Made by a program: the position numbers and the translations under genes
Shown here: positions 41,971 to 50,057 of the stretch, in pieces
Position numbering within the stretch: the stretch's first letter is position 1
Layout: every line of letters begins with the position of its first letter
NCBI RefSeq assembly: GCF_002205795.1
Contig: NZ_NIUY01000001.1
Span: 930,001-994,000, forward strand
Direction of reading: 5' to 3'
From: Chryseobacterium sp. VAUSW3
GTDB lineage: Bacteria; Bacteroidota; Bacteroidia; Flavobacteriales; Weeksellaceae
DNA: 64,000 nucleotides
Notes under the pieces: generated by a model
Told to the model about the DNA's origin: nothing
The model's input: only the letters and a program-made list of their open reading frames with translations
Database searches by the model: none

Positions 41971-43346
41971 TAAGCCTCTTCCAGCTTCACCGTAAAGTGT
42001 CTCAAAATATCAGATTCCCACGTAATGTTGTATCCTTTTTCTATTTCGTCGCGTCGGTCGTAAACGTTTTTAATGGCGACAGCGATGTAATCCATGTGAT
42101 TATTGGTGTACGTTCTGCGCGGAATTGCAAGCCTTACGAGTTCGAGTTTTGGGTAACGGTTTTCACGAGTTTCGGGGTCGCGGTCTGCAAGTAAAGTTCC
42201 GATTTCCACGGTGCGGATGCCGGCTTCTTTGTAAATTTCGTTCGCCAAAGTTTGGGCAGGATATTCTTCACGCGGAATATTTGGTAAAAATTTCAATGAA
42301 TCGATAAACACCGCATGTCCACCAATAGGCTTCTGAATTGGGATTCCGAATTCTATTAGTTTATTTCCAAGATATTCAACCTGTGAAATTCGACTTTCTA
42401 AATATTCAAATTCTGTAGCTTCATTTAAACCCACCGCTAAAGCAGCCATATCTCGTCCTGCCATTCCACCGTAGGTAATGAAACCTTCGTAAATAATAGT
42501 CATGTTGGAAGCGGCTCGGAAAATAGCTTCGTCATTCAACGCGATAAATCCACCGATGTTGACAAGGCCGTCTTTCTTGGAACTCATGGTCATCCCAACT
42601 CCATAAGAAAAAACTTCTTTGCAAATTTCTTTGATGGTGCGGTTTTCCTGACCGGCTTCTCTTCTTTTGATGAAGTAAGCATTCTCTGCAAAACGGGCAG
42701 AATCGAAATAAATAGGAATTCCATAACGGTCTGAAAGTTCTTTCACCGCTTTCATGTTTTCCAGTGAAACAGGTTGTCCGCCGGAGGAATTACACGTAAT
42801 TGTAATTAAACAGAACGGTATTTTTTCTCTAGGATAGGTTTTATAAACATTTTCCAGTTTTTCTAAATCGATGTTTCCTTTGAAAGGGAAAAGGTTTTCA
42901 ATATCGAAAGCTTCATCCACAGTACAGTCGATGGCGTGAGCTTTCCTAAATTCAATATGTCCTTTGGTGGTGTCGAAATGAGAATTTCCCGGCACAACAT
43001 CTCCTTCTTTCACCAAAACCGAAAACAGCACATTTTCTGCGGCTCTTCCTTGGTGAGTGGGCAGCAGATATTGGTAGCCGGTGATATTTTTTACCGTGTT
43101 GTGCAGATCTTCAAAACTGCGGGATCCGGCGTAGCTTTCATCTCCCGTCATCAGAGCAGCCCATTGTTGGTCGCTCATCGCACCAGTTCCGGAATCGGTT
43201 AAAAGATCAATATAAACTTGCGAAGATTTTAAATTGAATAAATTATAGTCGGCGTTTTTCAGCCAGAGTTCACGTTCTTCTTTTGTAGATCGGCGGATTT
43301 CTTCCACCATTTTAATTCGATAAGGTTCTGCGTAAGGAAGTTTCAT
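41970..43346 (-). CDS. tnaA: Tryptophanase
   Basis: Pyridoxal-phosphate beta-lyase that splits tryptophan into indole, pyruvate and ammonia. The 458-residue length fits TnaA and its sister tyrosine phenol-lyase (TPL). The PLP lysine is in MSSKKDGLVNIGG (K257/K258). To separate the two enzymes: D125 in HFDTTKGH (TPL has Thr there), the segment DSARFAENAYF (TPL has DATRC), and RTVEIG (TPL has Arg at the Ile-equivalent region) all favour tryptophanase. Indole production is known from related genera. No TnaC-type leader peptide or permease gene is adjacent. The 100 bases upstream are AT-rich and contain inverted AT repeats. Confidence 0.92.
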   Translation of the reverse strand: MKLPYAEPYRIKMVEEIRRSTKEERELWLKNADYNLFNLKSSQVYIDLLTDSGTGAMSDQQWAALMTGDESYAGSRSFEDLHNTVKNITGYQYLLPTHQGRAAENVLFSVLVKEGDVVPGNSHFDTTKGHIEFRKAHAIDCTVDEAFDIENLFPFKGNIDLEKLENVYKTYPREKIPFCLITITCNSSGGQPVSLENMKAVKELSDRYGIPIYFDSARFAENAYFIKRREAGQENRTIKEICKEVFSYGVGMTMSSKKDGLVNIGGFIALNDEAIFRAASNMTIIYEGFITYGGMAGRDMAALAVGLNEATEFEYLESRISQVEYLGNKLIEFGIPIQKPIGGHAVFIDSLKFLPNIPREEYPAQTLANEIYKEAGIRTVEIGTLLADRDPETRENRYPKLELVRLAIPRRTYTNNHMDYIAVAIKNVYDRRDEIEKGYNITWESDILRHFTVKLEEA

Positions 43347-43446
43347 AAATAATGAATAATTAAAAAAATTAATAATTGGAAATTGAGATTTTTGAACAAA
43401 ATTGGGTAACTCCCGCTTCTTTGTTCATTATTAATTGTTAATTATT

Positions 43447-44067
43447 TCATTCCGGAGCCTTAAAAACATTGTCATCCGAATGGAAACCTGCAACACCACC
43501 ACTTACCGCAAATTTCATGGCTTGGGCAGCACTTACATTGTTTAATATTTGAATATTGCTTGCTTCTACAAAAACTACCCAACCCGAAACTGCGTAAGAA
43601 TGGGGAAGGTAAACCGAAACATAGCCTGGAAATCCCACAGAGGACAGGTCGCGTTGTGTAAGGAATCCGATTCGCCAAATCGCAGGGTTTTCAGTGGTTT
43701 TGATGAGGACGGGTTGGTTGAATTTCTTTTTATCGCCCACGAAGGAAGTCATTACATCTTTCAAGGAGCTGTAAATGAATTTAATTCCCGGAGTGTGCTC
43801 CAGTAAATAATCAAAACTGTCGACCACAACGCGCCCGATGATAAATTTGTTGCCGAGATATCCGATAAGGGTGGTGGTACCAAGAACCGTGATAAATGTA
43901 ATACCTGGATAGAGTTTTTCGGAAATCGCAGGAATCATATTATCGATGCTAGAAACGATGTACCAGATAATCCATATCGTTGCTGCAAACGGCCCGATAA
44001 TTAATAAACCTTGGAAAAAAGATTTTACCAAGGTATTTAGAAGTTGTTCGAAGCGCGTGCGGTCCAT
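43447..44067 (-). CDS. DUF502 family membrane protein
   Basis: A 206-residue inner-membrane protein with two N-terminal helices (LVKSFFQGLLIIGPFAATIWIIWYIV and ITFITVLGTTTLIGYLGNKF) and a cytosolic beta-rich part with the family motifs PGIKFIYSSLKDV, GFPGYVSVYLPHSY and MKFAVSGGVAG. DUF502 proteins (COG2928) are widespread and uncharacterised. It lies between miaE and tnaA on the same strand; gaps of 69 and 100 bases make co-transcription uncertain. Confidence 0.88.
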   Translation of the reverse strand: MDRTRFEQLLNTLVKSFFQGLLIIGPFAATIWIIWYIVSSIDNMIPAISEKLYPGITFITVLGTTTLIGYLGNKFIIGRVVVDSFDYLLEHTPGIKFIYSSLKDVMTSFVGDKKKFNQPVLIKTTENPAIWRIGFLTQRDLSSVGFPGYVSVYLPHSYAVSGWVVFVEASNIQILNNVSAAQAMKFAVSGGVAGFHSDDNVFKAPE

Positions 44068-44136
44068 TGATGTTTTCAGACTTGTTGTTACTAGCAGTAA
44101 AAATACTAAAAATCCGAAAACCGTGGTTAAAAAATA

Positions 44137-44718
44137 CTAGCCGTGAATTGTTTCTTTTTTGCCGTAAGATTTAATGATTTCTGCTTCGTAATCCAGCCAC
44201 TCTTCCCAGCGTGTATTTACTTTTTCGGGATCACCCAGTTGGCGGGCAAATTTAATAAAGGTGGTGTAATGGTTGGCTTCAGAAATCATTAGTTCTTTGT
44301 AGAAAACCTTCAGTTCTTCGTCTTTAATGTTTTCCGTAAGAACTTTGAAGCGTTCGCAGCTTCGGGCTTCGATCATTGCTGCAAAAAGCATTCGGTCGAT
44401 AATTCTTTCATCGCGTGTGCCTCCGTGTCGGATAAATTTAATGAGTTCGCCCACGTAATCGTCTTTTCTTTCCCTGCCGAATTCGTAACCGCGTTTTTTG
44501 ATGATTTCATGAACCATCTGAAAATGCTCCAGCTCTTCCTGAGCGATGAGAATCAGTTCGGTGATGATATCGGGATATTCCGGCAACATGGTGATCAAAG
44601 TTATTGCATTGGTAGTCGCTTTCTGCTCGCACCAAGCATGGTCGGTAAGGATTTCTTCCAGATTACTTTCGGCGATATTTGCCCATCTTGGATCGGTAAG
44701 GAGTTTCAGTTTAAACAT
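44137..44718 (-). CDS. miaE: tRNA-(ms2io6A37) monooxygenase
   Basis: A 193-residue ferritin-like di-iron enzyme that hydroxylates the 2-methylthio-isopentenyl group on A37 of some tRNAs. Iron ligands are visible in the four-helix pattern: DHAWCEQKATTNA, AQEELEHFQMV, AAMIEARSCERF and SEANHYTTF, each with the E or E-x2-H that forms the di-iron site. The length and order match MiaE of gammaproteobacteria and flavobacteria. A TAATTTTA-like box lies in the leader. Confidence 0.92.
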   Translation of the reverse strand: MFKLKLLTDPRWANIAESNLEEILTDHAWCEQKATTNAITLITMLPEYPDIITELILIAQEELEHFQMVHEIIKKRGYEFGRERKDDYVGELIKFIRHGGTRDERIIDRMLFAAMIEARSCERFKVLTENIKDEELKVFYKELMISEANHYTTFIKFARQLGDPEKVNTRWEEWLDYEAEIIKSYGKKETIHG

Positions 44719-44826
44719 GCTAAAAAGTTTGGGTAAAATTACTCAATAATTTTTTCAGTGGAAATCTATGGAATCTTCAATGTAACCGAAGGATTTTTAT
44801 ACTAAAAGAAACAAAAAAGCAAATTA

Positions 44827-44842
44827 TGGCATAAATCTTGAA
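44827..44842 (+). promoter_or_regulatory. Sigma-54-type -24/-12 promoter candidate
   Basis: TGGCATAAATCTTGAA has the RpoN layout TGGCA[CT]-N5-TTG-x-A with correct spacing between the GG and the TTG elements. The expected transcription start is about 20 bases before the ATG at 44875. No TANNTTTG box competes with it. No bacterial enhancer-binding protein is in the window. Confidence 0.55.
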
Positions 44843-44874
44843 CGTTGCATTTACAACATTAAAAATTTTAAATT

Positions 44875-45123
44875 ATGAACACACAGGTATTAACCAGTAA
44901 GTTAGAAAAATTGGGAATCATGATTCTTACATTTTTCTTCAGTGTAATGGCATTTGCTCAGGATGCAACCAAATCTCCGGATCTGAATGTTGATGTAACT
45001 ACTACTAAAACCACCAGTACTACAGAAGAGTGGTTCACGAACCCACTTTACTGGGTAATTGGTGCGCTCGTTCTCATCATCATTATTGCTTTAGCAGCAA
45101 GAGGTGGAGGCAAAAGGGACTAA
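44875..45123 (+). CDS. Small membrane protein under a sigma-54-like promoter
   Basis: An 82-residue protein. The N-terminal hydrophobic segment (LEKLGIMILTFFFSVMAFAQ) is a probable signal peptide ending in AFA-Q. A Thr/Lys-rich exposed stretch (VDVTTTKTTSTTEEW) is followed by a second helix (YWVIGALVLIIIIALAARGGG) and a short basic tail, so the mature protein is a C-tail-anchored envelope microprotein. No family was recognised with certainty. Its promoter looks sigma-54 type, and a strong bidirectional terminator follows, so it is a monocistronic, regulated gene. Confidence 0.75.
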   Translation: MNTQVLTSKLEKLGIMILTFFFSVMAFAQDATKSPDLNVDVTTTKTTSTTEEWFTNPLYWVIGALVLIIIIALAARGGGKRD

Positions 45124-45146
45124 TCACTTGTTCACTTCGTATTATA

Positions 45147-45183
45147 AAAAACCGTTTCAATATTAATTTGAAGCGGTTTTTTT
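45147..45183. terminator. Bidirectional terminator overlapping a stop codon
   Basis: A stem AAAACCGTTTCAA/TTGAAGCGGTTTT (one wobble pair) with a T run on one side and an A run on the other. It ends the rightward small gene, and it contains the stop codon (45163-45165) of the leftward acyltransferase. Confidence 0.88.
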
Positions 45184-46254
45184 ACGCAGAAATTCGAGGA
45201 AGTTCCATCCGAAAGCATCAATTTTCTTCAGACCGACAGCGATTACAAACGCTAAAACAATATTGATGAGGTAAATTAAAATCATCAGTACCCACCACGG
45301 CATCGAATCCTGCAGCGGAACCACCAGAAAGTACACCAACGAAGAACTCATGCCCTGTGCAAAGTAAAAGAAAATGGCATTTTTTCCGATAAAAGTAATG
45401 ATGCTTTCCTTTGTGATTTTCAGCCGGTTGTAGAGCACGAAAAGGGTAACAAGTGAAAACCCTGACCAGAAAATGTAAAGCAGTTTCGGCGGGAATTTCG
45501 CTTTATTCATTTTCATGAAAATTTCTTTACCTGAATTCCAGAACAGAATAATTAAAATAAGAATCAAGATTCCATATAGAAACGGAATCCACTGGGTGGG
45601 AATTTTTTTCCCTTTCAGTTGGTGGGCTGCAAGAAAAATACCTAAATATAGAGCGACGTAACCCACTTGACCTGTAGGATAATAATGAGGTAAAAGATTG
45701 AAGATGAGTGTCAGTCCAAAACATAAACCGATAAACCAGTTGATATGTTTCGGGAAAAACCTGAGGATCAGCACGCCGAAAACAGTTAAAATAAAATACA
45801 CTTTCAGGTACCAGAAACTTCCCATCACTACAGGAAATGTATCTGCATTGGTGTATTGGTGAAGATACCAGTTGCCGAGATTCTGCCATTGCGGAACATC
45901 AGAAATATTGTGTGGAACATATTTCGATCCGAAAGTCGAGTAGAAATCTTTCATCCATTCCAATCCGAAAACATGCAGTCCGAAAACTTTGAAAAAGTAA
46001 TCAAGAAAGAACAGAAAAGTCACAAAAATCATGAAGGTGATCTGCAGTTTGAGGAGCCGGTAAAGTGTTTTTTCGACATTTCCGCCGGAAGTTAAACCAC
46101 TTAAAGCATAAAACAGCGGCACATCGATGAGCAGTGATAAAACCCGAATTTCTGTTGGAACATAAAACTGGCCGGACCAAAATACGGTATGAATAAAAAT
46201 AATGGAAAGCGTGGCAAAACCTTTGGCAAAATCAATGTAGAGATCTCTTTTCAT
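45163..46254 (-). CDS. Acyltransferase-3 family membrane protein (OpgC/OafA-like)
   Basis: A 363-residue polytopic membrane protein. It begins KRDLYIDFAKGFATLSIIFIHTVFW, matching the R-x3-D-x2-[RK]-G-x5-V-x2-H pattern with the catalytic-type His at residue 22. About ten helices follow. Acyltransferase-3 proteins O-acetylate or succinylate surface glycans and osmoregulated glucans. The closest look is to OpgC-type proteins, but the substrate is unknown. A TAAATTTG box is present at 46271-46278, 16 bases before the start. Its stop codon falls inside the shared terminator. Confidence 0.85.
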   Translation of the reverse strand: MKRDLYIDFAKGFATLSIIFIHTVFWSGQFYVPTEIRVLSLLIDVPLFYALSGLTSGGNVEKTLYRLLKLQITFMIFVTFLFFLDYFFKVFGLHVFGLEWMKDFYSTFGSKYVPHNISDVPQWQNLGNWYLHQYTNADTFPVVMGSFWYLKVYFILTVFGVLILRFFPKHINWFIGLCFGLTLIFNLLPHYYPTGQVGYVALYLGIFLAAHQLKGKKIPTQWIPFLYGILILILIILFWNSGKEIFMKMNKAKFPPKLLYIFWSGFSLVTLFVLYNRLKITKESIITFIGKNAIFFYFAQGMSSSLVYFLVVPLQDSMPWWVLMILIYLINIVLAFVIAVGLKKIDAFGWNFLEFLRKKTASN

Positions 46255-46270
46255 GGTAAACGGGAAAAAT

Positions 46271-46278
46271 CAAATTTA
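46271..46278 (-). promoter_or_regulatory. -7 box of the acyltransferase gene
   Basis: The reverse strand reads TAAATTTG, an exact TANNTTTG match, 16 bases before the ATG at 46254. Confidence 0.5.
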
Positions 46279-46376
46279 AATTAAATTAAGCGAAATCACT
46301 TGATCAGGTCTAAAATTTTTATGCGCCGGAGTTATAAATGTAATTTTCAGGTTTTTAAGCAAAAAAAATCACATCA

Positions 46377-46409
46377 TTGTGGATAAGTGAGAAATATTTC
46401 TTACTTTTG
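46377..46409 (+). promoter_or_regulatory. Promoter of rplU-rpmA
   Basis: TTGTG at 46377, 21 bases of spacer, and the exact -7 box TACTTTTG (46402-46409) followed by CACC. The rplU start codon is 32 bases downstream. The -33/-7 spacing fits the Bacteroidota housekeeping promoter. Confidence 0.7.
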
Positions 46410-46441
46410 CACCTCGAATTAACTAACAAAATTTATAAACA

Positions 46442-46870
46442 ATGTTTGCAATTGTAGAAATAGCAGGGCTTCAATACAAAGTTGAGCAAGACCAGAAGTT
46501 GTTTGTAAACCGTTTAAAAGGAGACAAAGGAGCGAAAGTTTCTTTCGATAAAGTTCTTCTTACTGTAAACGGTACTACAACAATCGGCGCCCCGGCTGTA
46601 AGCGGTATCACTGTAGATGCTGAAATCTTAGACCATGTAAAAGCTGATAAAGTAATCATCTTCAAGAAGAAAAGAAGAAAAGGTTACGAAAAGAAAAATG
46701 GTCACAGACAGTCTTTAACCCAAATCGTAATTACTGGAATTACAGGTTTCGATAACGGTAAAAAAGAAAAAAAAGCTGAGCCAAAAGCTAAAAAAGAAGC
46801 TGTAGTGAAAGAAGAAAAACCAGCAGCTAAAAAAACAACCAAAAAAGCAGACAGCGAAACTGCTGAATAA
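46442..46870 (+). CDS. rplU: 50S ribosomal protein L21 with C-terminal extension
   Basis: Large-subunit protein that binds 23S rRNA. The first 103 residues (MFAIVEIAGLQYKVEQDQKL ... KKKRRKGYEKKNGHRQSLTQIVITGI) are standard L21. The last 35 residues are a Lys/Glu/Ala-rich tail (for example KKEAVVKEEKPAAKK) absent from E. coli L21 but frequent in Bacteroidota. It is the first gene of the classic rplU-rpmA pair with a good promoter in front. Confidence 0.97.
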   Translation: MFAIVEIAGLQYKVEQDQKLFVNRLKGDKGAKVSFDKVLLTVNGTTTIGAPAVSGITVDAEILDHVKADKVIIFKKKRRKGYEKKNGHRQSLTQIVITGITGFDNGKKEKKAEPKAKKEAVVKEEKPAAKKTTKKADSETAE

Positions 46871-46896
46871 TTTTAACCCAAAAACCTTAAAATAAA

Positions 46897-47154
46897 ATGG
46901 CACACAAAAAAGGAGTTGGTAGTTCCAAAAACGGTAGAGAATCGCATTCCAAAAGATTGGGCGTGAAGATTTTCGGAGGTCAGGAAGCTATTGCCGGAAA
47001 CATCATCGTGAGACAGAGAGGTACACAACACCACCCAGGTGAAAACGTGGGAATGGGTAAAGACCACACACTGCACGCATTAGTTGACGGGAAAGTAGTT
47101 TTCAGAAAGAAACAAAACAACAGATCTTTCGTATCTATTGAACCAAACGCATAA
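46897..47154 (+). CDS. rpmA: 50S ribosomal protein L27
   Basis: An 85-residue protein at the peptidyl-transferase centre. It begins directly [16 protein letters not shown], so it lacks the cleaved N-terminal extension known from Firmicutes and needs no Prp protease. The signature [15 protein letters not shown] is intact. It lies 26 bases after rplU, and a terminator follows at 47193. Confidence 0.98.
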   Translation: MAHKKGVGSSKNGRESHSKRLGVKIFGGQEAIAGNIIVRQRGTQHHPGENVGMGKDHTLHALVDGKVVFRKKQNNRSFVSIEPNA

Positions 47155-47192
47155 TTTTACTGCGTCCCGATCATCATCGGACTATAAAAATT

Positions 47193-47224
47193 AAATCCTC
47201 AGCCGCAAGACTGGGGATTTTTTT
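47193..47224 (+). terminator. Terminator of the rplU-rpmA operon
   Basis: A ten-base stem AAATCCTCAG/CTGGGGATTT (one wobble pair) with an eight-base loop, followed by seven Ts. Confidence 0.9.
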
Positions 47225-47309
47225 GTTGAAATAAACCCGTTAAACCGTTCATTTAATTTTGAGCAGAGAAATTTAATTTTGAATTCATCCATATTTCATA
47301 TTCAAATCT

Positions 47310-47317
47310 TACTTTTG
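47310..47317 (+). promoter_or_regulatory. -7 box close to the phosphatase start
   Basis: TACTTTTG, an exact TANNTTTG match, lies 11 bases before the ATG at 47329, implying a very short 5' leader (about 5-7 bases). Confidence 0.5.
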
Positions 47318-47328
47318 GAAAAACAGAT

Positions 47329-48174
47329 ATGGAAAAGAGAGAAGTTGAAATCGTTGTTCTTTCGGACATTCATTTGGCAACTTACGGCTGTCACGCTACA
47401 GAATTGGTTGCGTATCTGAAAAGTATCAAACCCAGACTTCTTATTCTGAATGGTGATATCATTGATGGATGGGCGTTCTCGAAAAAATATTTTCCGAATT
47501 CGCACATGGCCGTGCTGAGTGAGTTTTTCCGGATGATGAAAAGCGAAACCCAGATCATCTATATTACCGGAAATCATGATGAATTCCTGAGGAAATATTC
47601 GGATTTAACGATGGGAAATCTGTTTCTGACGGATAAATATCTTCTGGAAATCAACGGAAAAAAACATTGGTTTTTCCACGGCGATATTTTCGATCACACC
47701 ACAAAAGGCGGTGCAAAAATTATTGCGAAAATCGGCGGAATCGGTTACGACTGGCTGATTCTTGTGAATCGCGCGATCAACTTTCTCCTCGAAAGTATGG
47801 GAAAGAAAAAAGTCTCGCTTTCGAAAAGAATTAAAAATTCCGTAAAAAACGCAGTGAAATTTATTGGTGATTTTGAAGAAAAAGCCATCGAAATTGCCAT
47901 CGAAAACAAATACGATTATGTTATCTGCGGGCATATTCACCAGCCTGCAGACCGATTAATCACCAAAGAAAACGGAAAAGTACGTTACCTGAATTCCGGC
48001 GACTGGATCGAAAATCTATCGTATCTGGAATACAACAACGGCGAATGGAGCCTCATTTTCTTTGATGAGACCAAATTCGACAAACCTGAAATTGTGACCA
48101 GCGATACTTCCGTCAACCTGGAAGAACTAATTCATCCTAATGTTTTTGCAGCATTTGTTGGACAGAAAATATGA
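47329..48174 (+). CDS. LpxH-like UDP-2,3-diacylglucosamine diphosphatase
   Basis: A 281-residue calcineurin-like phosphoesterase. The metal-binding motifs are complete: D-x-H (VLSDIHLATYG), GD-x2-D (LNGDIIDGW), GNHDE (YITGNHDEFL), the H in FHGDIFDH, and GHIH (VICGHIHQPA). The insert after GDIFDH matches the LpxH/LpxI-like enzymes of Bacteroidota that cut UDP-diacylglucosamine to lipid X in lipid A synthesis. No other lpx gene adjoins, so the assignment rests on domain architecture. Confidence 0.85.
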   Translation: MEKREVEIVVLSDIHLATYGCHATELVAYLKSIKPRLLILNGDIIDGWAFSKKYFPNSHMAVLSEFFRMMKSETQIIYITGNHDEFLRKYSDLTMGNLFLTDKYLLEINGKKHWFFHGDIFDHTTKGGAKIIAKIGGIGYDWLILVNRAINFLLESMGKKKVSLSKRIKNSVKNAVKFIGDFEEKAIEIAIENKYDYVICGHIHQPADRLITKENGKVRYLNSGDWIENLSYLEYNNGEWSLIFFDETKFDKPEIVTSDTSVNLEELIHPNVFAAFVGQKI

Positions 48175-48175
48175 T

Positions 48176-49228
48176 TTATTTGTTTAAAAAGGCGTCCCAT
48201 CCCTGCGCATTCAGTGCAATCAATTCATTACTGCCTCTTGCTACCAAATAATTTCCTAGATCTAATTCCACAGCATGACCGATAATACTGAAATCCGGAT
48301 GATTCCTGATTTTTTCGAAGTCTTCAGGTGCTACGGTAAACAGCAATTCGTAATCTTCACCACCGTTCATGGCGCACATGGCAGGATTCAGATTCAGTTC
48401 CTCAGCGGTAGAAATCGTGAGAGAATCCATTGGGATTTTTTCTTCGTACAGGCGGAAGCCCACTTTACTTTGATCCGACAAATGAAGGATTTCCGAAGAT
48501 AAGCCATCAGAAACATCAATCATAGATGTTGGTTTCACGCCAAGTTCTTCCAACGTCTTTTTGATGTCGGTCCGCGCTTCCGGTTTCAGCTGTTTTTCCA
48601 GAATATAATCGTAACCTTCCATTTCAGGCTGCATATTCGGATTAGCAAGAAATACGGCGTGCTCGCGTTCCAGAATCTGCAAACCGAGATACGCACCGCC
48701 CAGATCTCCTGTTACGACAAGCAGATCGTTCGGTTTTGCACCATTTCTTTTTACGATATTCTCTGAATTTTCTAAGCCGATCGCCGTAATACTCATCACC
48801 AAACCGGAATTGGAACTTGTAGTGTCGCCGCCAACCAAATCAACTTTATAACGTTTACAGGCCAACGCGATTCCGGCGTAAATTTCTTCGAGCGCTTCTA
48901 CCGGAAACCGGTTCGAAATTGCGAGAGAAACCAGAATCTGTGTGGGAACAGCATTCATGGCTGCAATATCGCTCAGATTAACAACCACCGCTTTATAGCC
49001 CAAATGTTTCAGCGGCACATAACCTAAATTAAAATGAACTCCTTCAGCCAAAACATCGGTAGTAACCACTACTCGCTGGTTTCCGGGATTAATTACAGCA
49101 GCGTCATCACCAATCGAAACTTCTGTAGAATCATTATCAAAACTAAAGTTTTCGGTCAGGTGTTTGATAAGGCCAAATTCGCCGTATGCAGAAATCGGGG
49201 TAAGTTGCGGACTTTTATCTTCGAGCAT
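48176..49228 (-). CDS. thiL: Thiamine-monophosphate kinase
   Basis: A 350-residue ATP-dependent kinase that makes thiamine diphosphate. AIR-synthetase-fold motifs are in order: LIKHLTENF, IGDDAAVINPGNQRVVVTTDVLAEGVHF, KAVVVNLSDIAAMNAVPTQ, VGGDTTSSNSGLVMSITAIG, VVTGDLGGAYLGLQIL, SMIDVSDGLSSEILHLSDQS and MNGGEDYELLFTVAPED. A transcript starting upstream may include it, but no riboswitch-like structure was seen before its start. It converges with the LpxH-like gene (1 base apart). Confidence 0.97.
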   Translation of the reverse strand: MLEDKSPQLTPISAYGEFGLIKHLTENFSFDNDSTEVSIGDDAAVINPGNQRVVVTTDVLAEGVHFNLGYVPLKHLGYKAVVVNLSDIAAMNAVPTQILVSLAISNRFPVEALEEIYAGIALACKRYKVDLVGGDTTSSNSGLVMSITAIGLENSENIVKRNGAKPNDLLVVTGDLGGAYLGLQILEREHAVFLANPNMQPEMEGYDYILEKQLKPEARTDIKKTLEELGVKPTSMIDVSDGLSSEILHLSDQSKVGFRLYEEKIPMDSLTISTAEELNLNPAMCAMNGGEDYELLFTVAPEDFEKIRNHPDFSIIGHAVELDLGNYLVARGSNELIALNAQGWDAFLNK

Positions 49229-49257
49229 AATTTTAATTTTTTCAGCTAAAATAGCGG

Positions 49258-49788
49258 TTAGTCTTCCTCTTTGCCTTTTTTCCAGGTGAAGGTTCCTCTT
49301 TTATGGAACGCTTCCACATTTTCAGGCTTGAAAGGCAAAGCTCTAAGGTCTTCTCTTGTTAAAATTTTAGTGTTTTCGGTACTGAATTCATTCATTACTT
49401 CCACAATTTCTTCCGGCGGAGTAGTGGTTTTTCTCAGCATCATGTCGATCCAGATTCCTGTTGCTTCCGATGTCGCACAATGCGTACCATCCGGAAGATA
49501 AAATTTGTGAACAAACTGGTAAATGCTTGCATCTTCAGACATTCCGGCAATTTCCAGACTTACATATACGGTTTGGTCGGCATAAATTTCCTTAAAAAAG
49601 GAATACCTTTCATGAAGAATTACAGGACCAATTCCCCATCGGCTAAGTTCTTTAAGTCCCATTTGATGGGTGTTCATAAAGGCCATTCGGGTTTGCGCAC
49701 AATACTGAACGTATGAAGAATTGGCAAGATGTTTATTGGCATCAATGTCGCTCCAGCGGACTTCAAATTTATGATGATATACTGACAT
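49258..49788 (-). CDS. Hotdog-fold acyl-CoA thioesterase
   Basis: A 176-residue 4HBT-type protein. The start VYHHKFEVRWSDIDANKHLANSSYVQYC contains the catalytic Asp and the helix of the hotdog fold, and the strand motifs VILHERYSFFKEIYADQTVYVS follow. It probably hydrolyses acyl-CoA or acyl-ACP thioesters; substrate unknown. It lies 29 bases upstream of thiL on the same strand. A C-terminal Lys-rich tail (RGTFTWKKGKEED) is present. Confidence 0.87.
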   Translation of the reverse strand: MSVYHHKFEVRWSDIDANKHLANSSYVQYCAQTRMAFMNTHQMGLKELSRWGIGPVILHERYSFFKEIYADQTVYVSLEIAGMSEDASIYQFVHKFYLPDGTHCATSEATGIWIDMMLRKTTTPPEEIVEVMNEFSTENTKILTREDLRALPFKPENVEAFHKRGTFTWKKGKEED

Positions 49789-49802
49789 ATTTTTAGGTTT
49801 AA

Positions 49803-49940
49803 TATTTTGGGCAATCCCCTCGCCAGGCTTTACCCACAGCTCGGGTCGGGCTTTTCATTACAATCTTTTTCCGGCTTGGCCGCCAAAAAAAGGATTTCCA
49901 TTGCAATCCCTATTGCGGAAGTGGTGTCTCCAAAATAGAC
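49803..49940. repeat. GC-rich intergenic sequence, candidate dispersed repeat
   Basis: A non-coding stretch of about 130 bases that is clearly richer in G+C than the flanks. It begins GGGCAATCCCCTCGCC and contains CAGCTCGGGTCGGGC, with a second partial copy of the first motif (TTGCAATCCC at 49891-49900). From memory, similar strings are scattered in Chryseobacterium intergenic regions, but I cannot confirm this here. No ORF and no promoter is seen in it. Confidence 0.4.
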
Positions 49941-49990
49941 TGTTGAATGAAGGCACAAAATTACGCATTAATCATGGGCTGGAAAAATTG

Positions 49991-49998
49991 TATTTTTG
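49991..49998 (+). promoter_or_regulatory. -7 box upstream of the HI0933-like oxidoreductase gene
   Basis: TATTTTTG, an exact TANNTTTG match, 59 bases before the ATG at 50058. Confidence 0.5.
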
Positions 49999-50057
49999 CA
50001 TCTCCAGAAATTTTCATTCCACCGCGGACTGAATTCAGGGAAGTTTTAGATTAAAAG

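Noticed and set aside
43347-43446. TnaC-type leader peptide or attenuator for tnaA
   Set aside because: The AT-rich leader has no short ORF with a Trp codon in the right place, and no Rho-site-like C-rich region; only AT inverted repeats are visible.
49229-49257. TPP riboswitch before thiL
   Set aside because: The gap between the thioesterase and thiL is only 29 bases, too short for a thi-box, and no CUGAGA-type motif is seen upstream of the pair.
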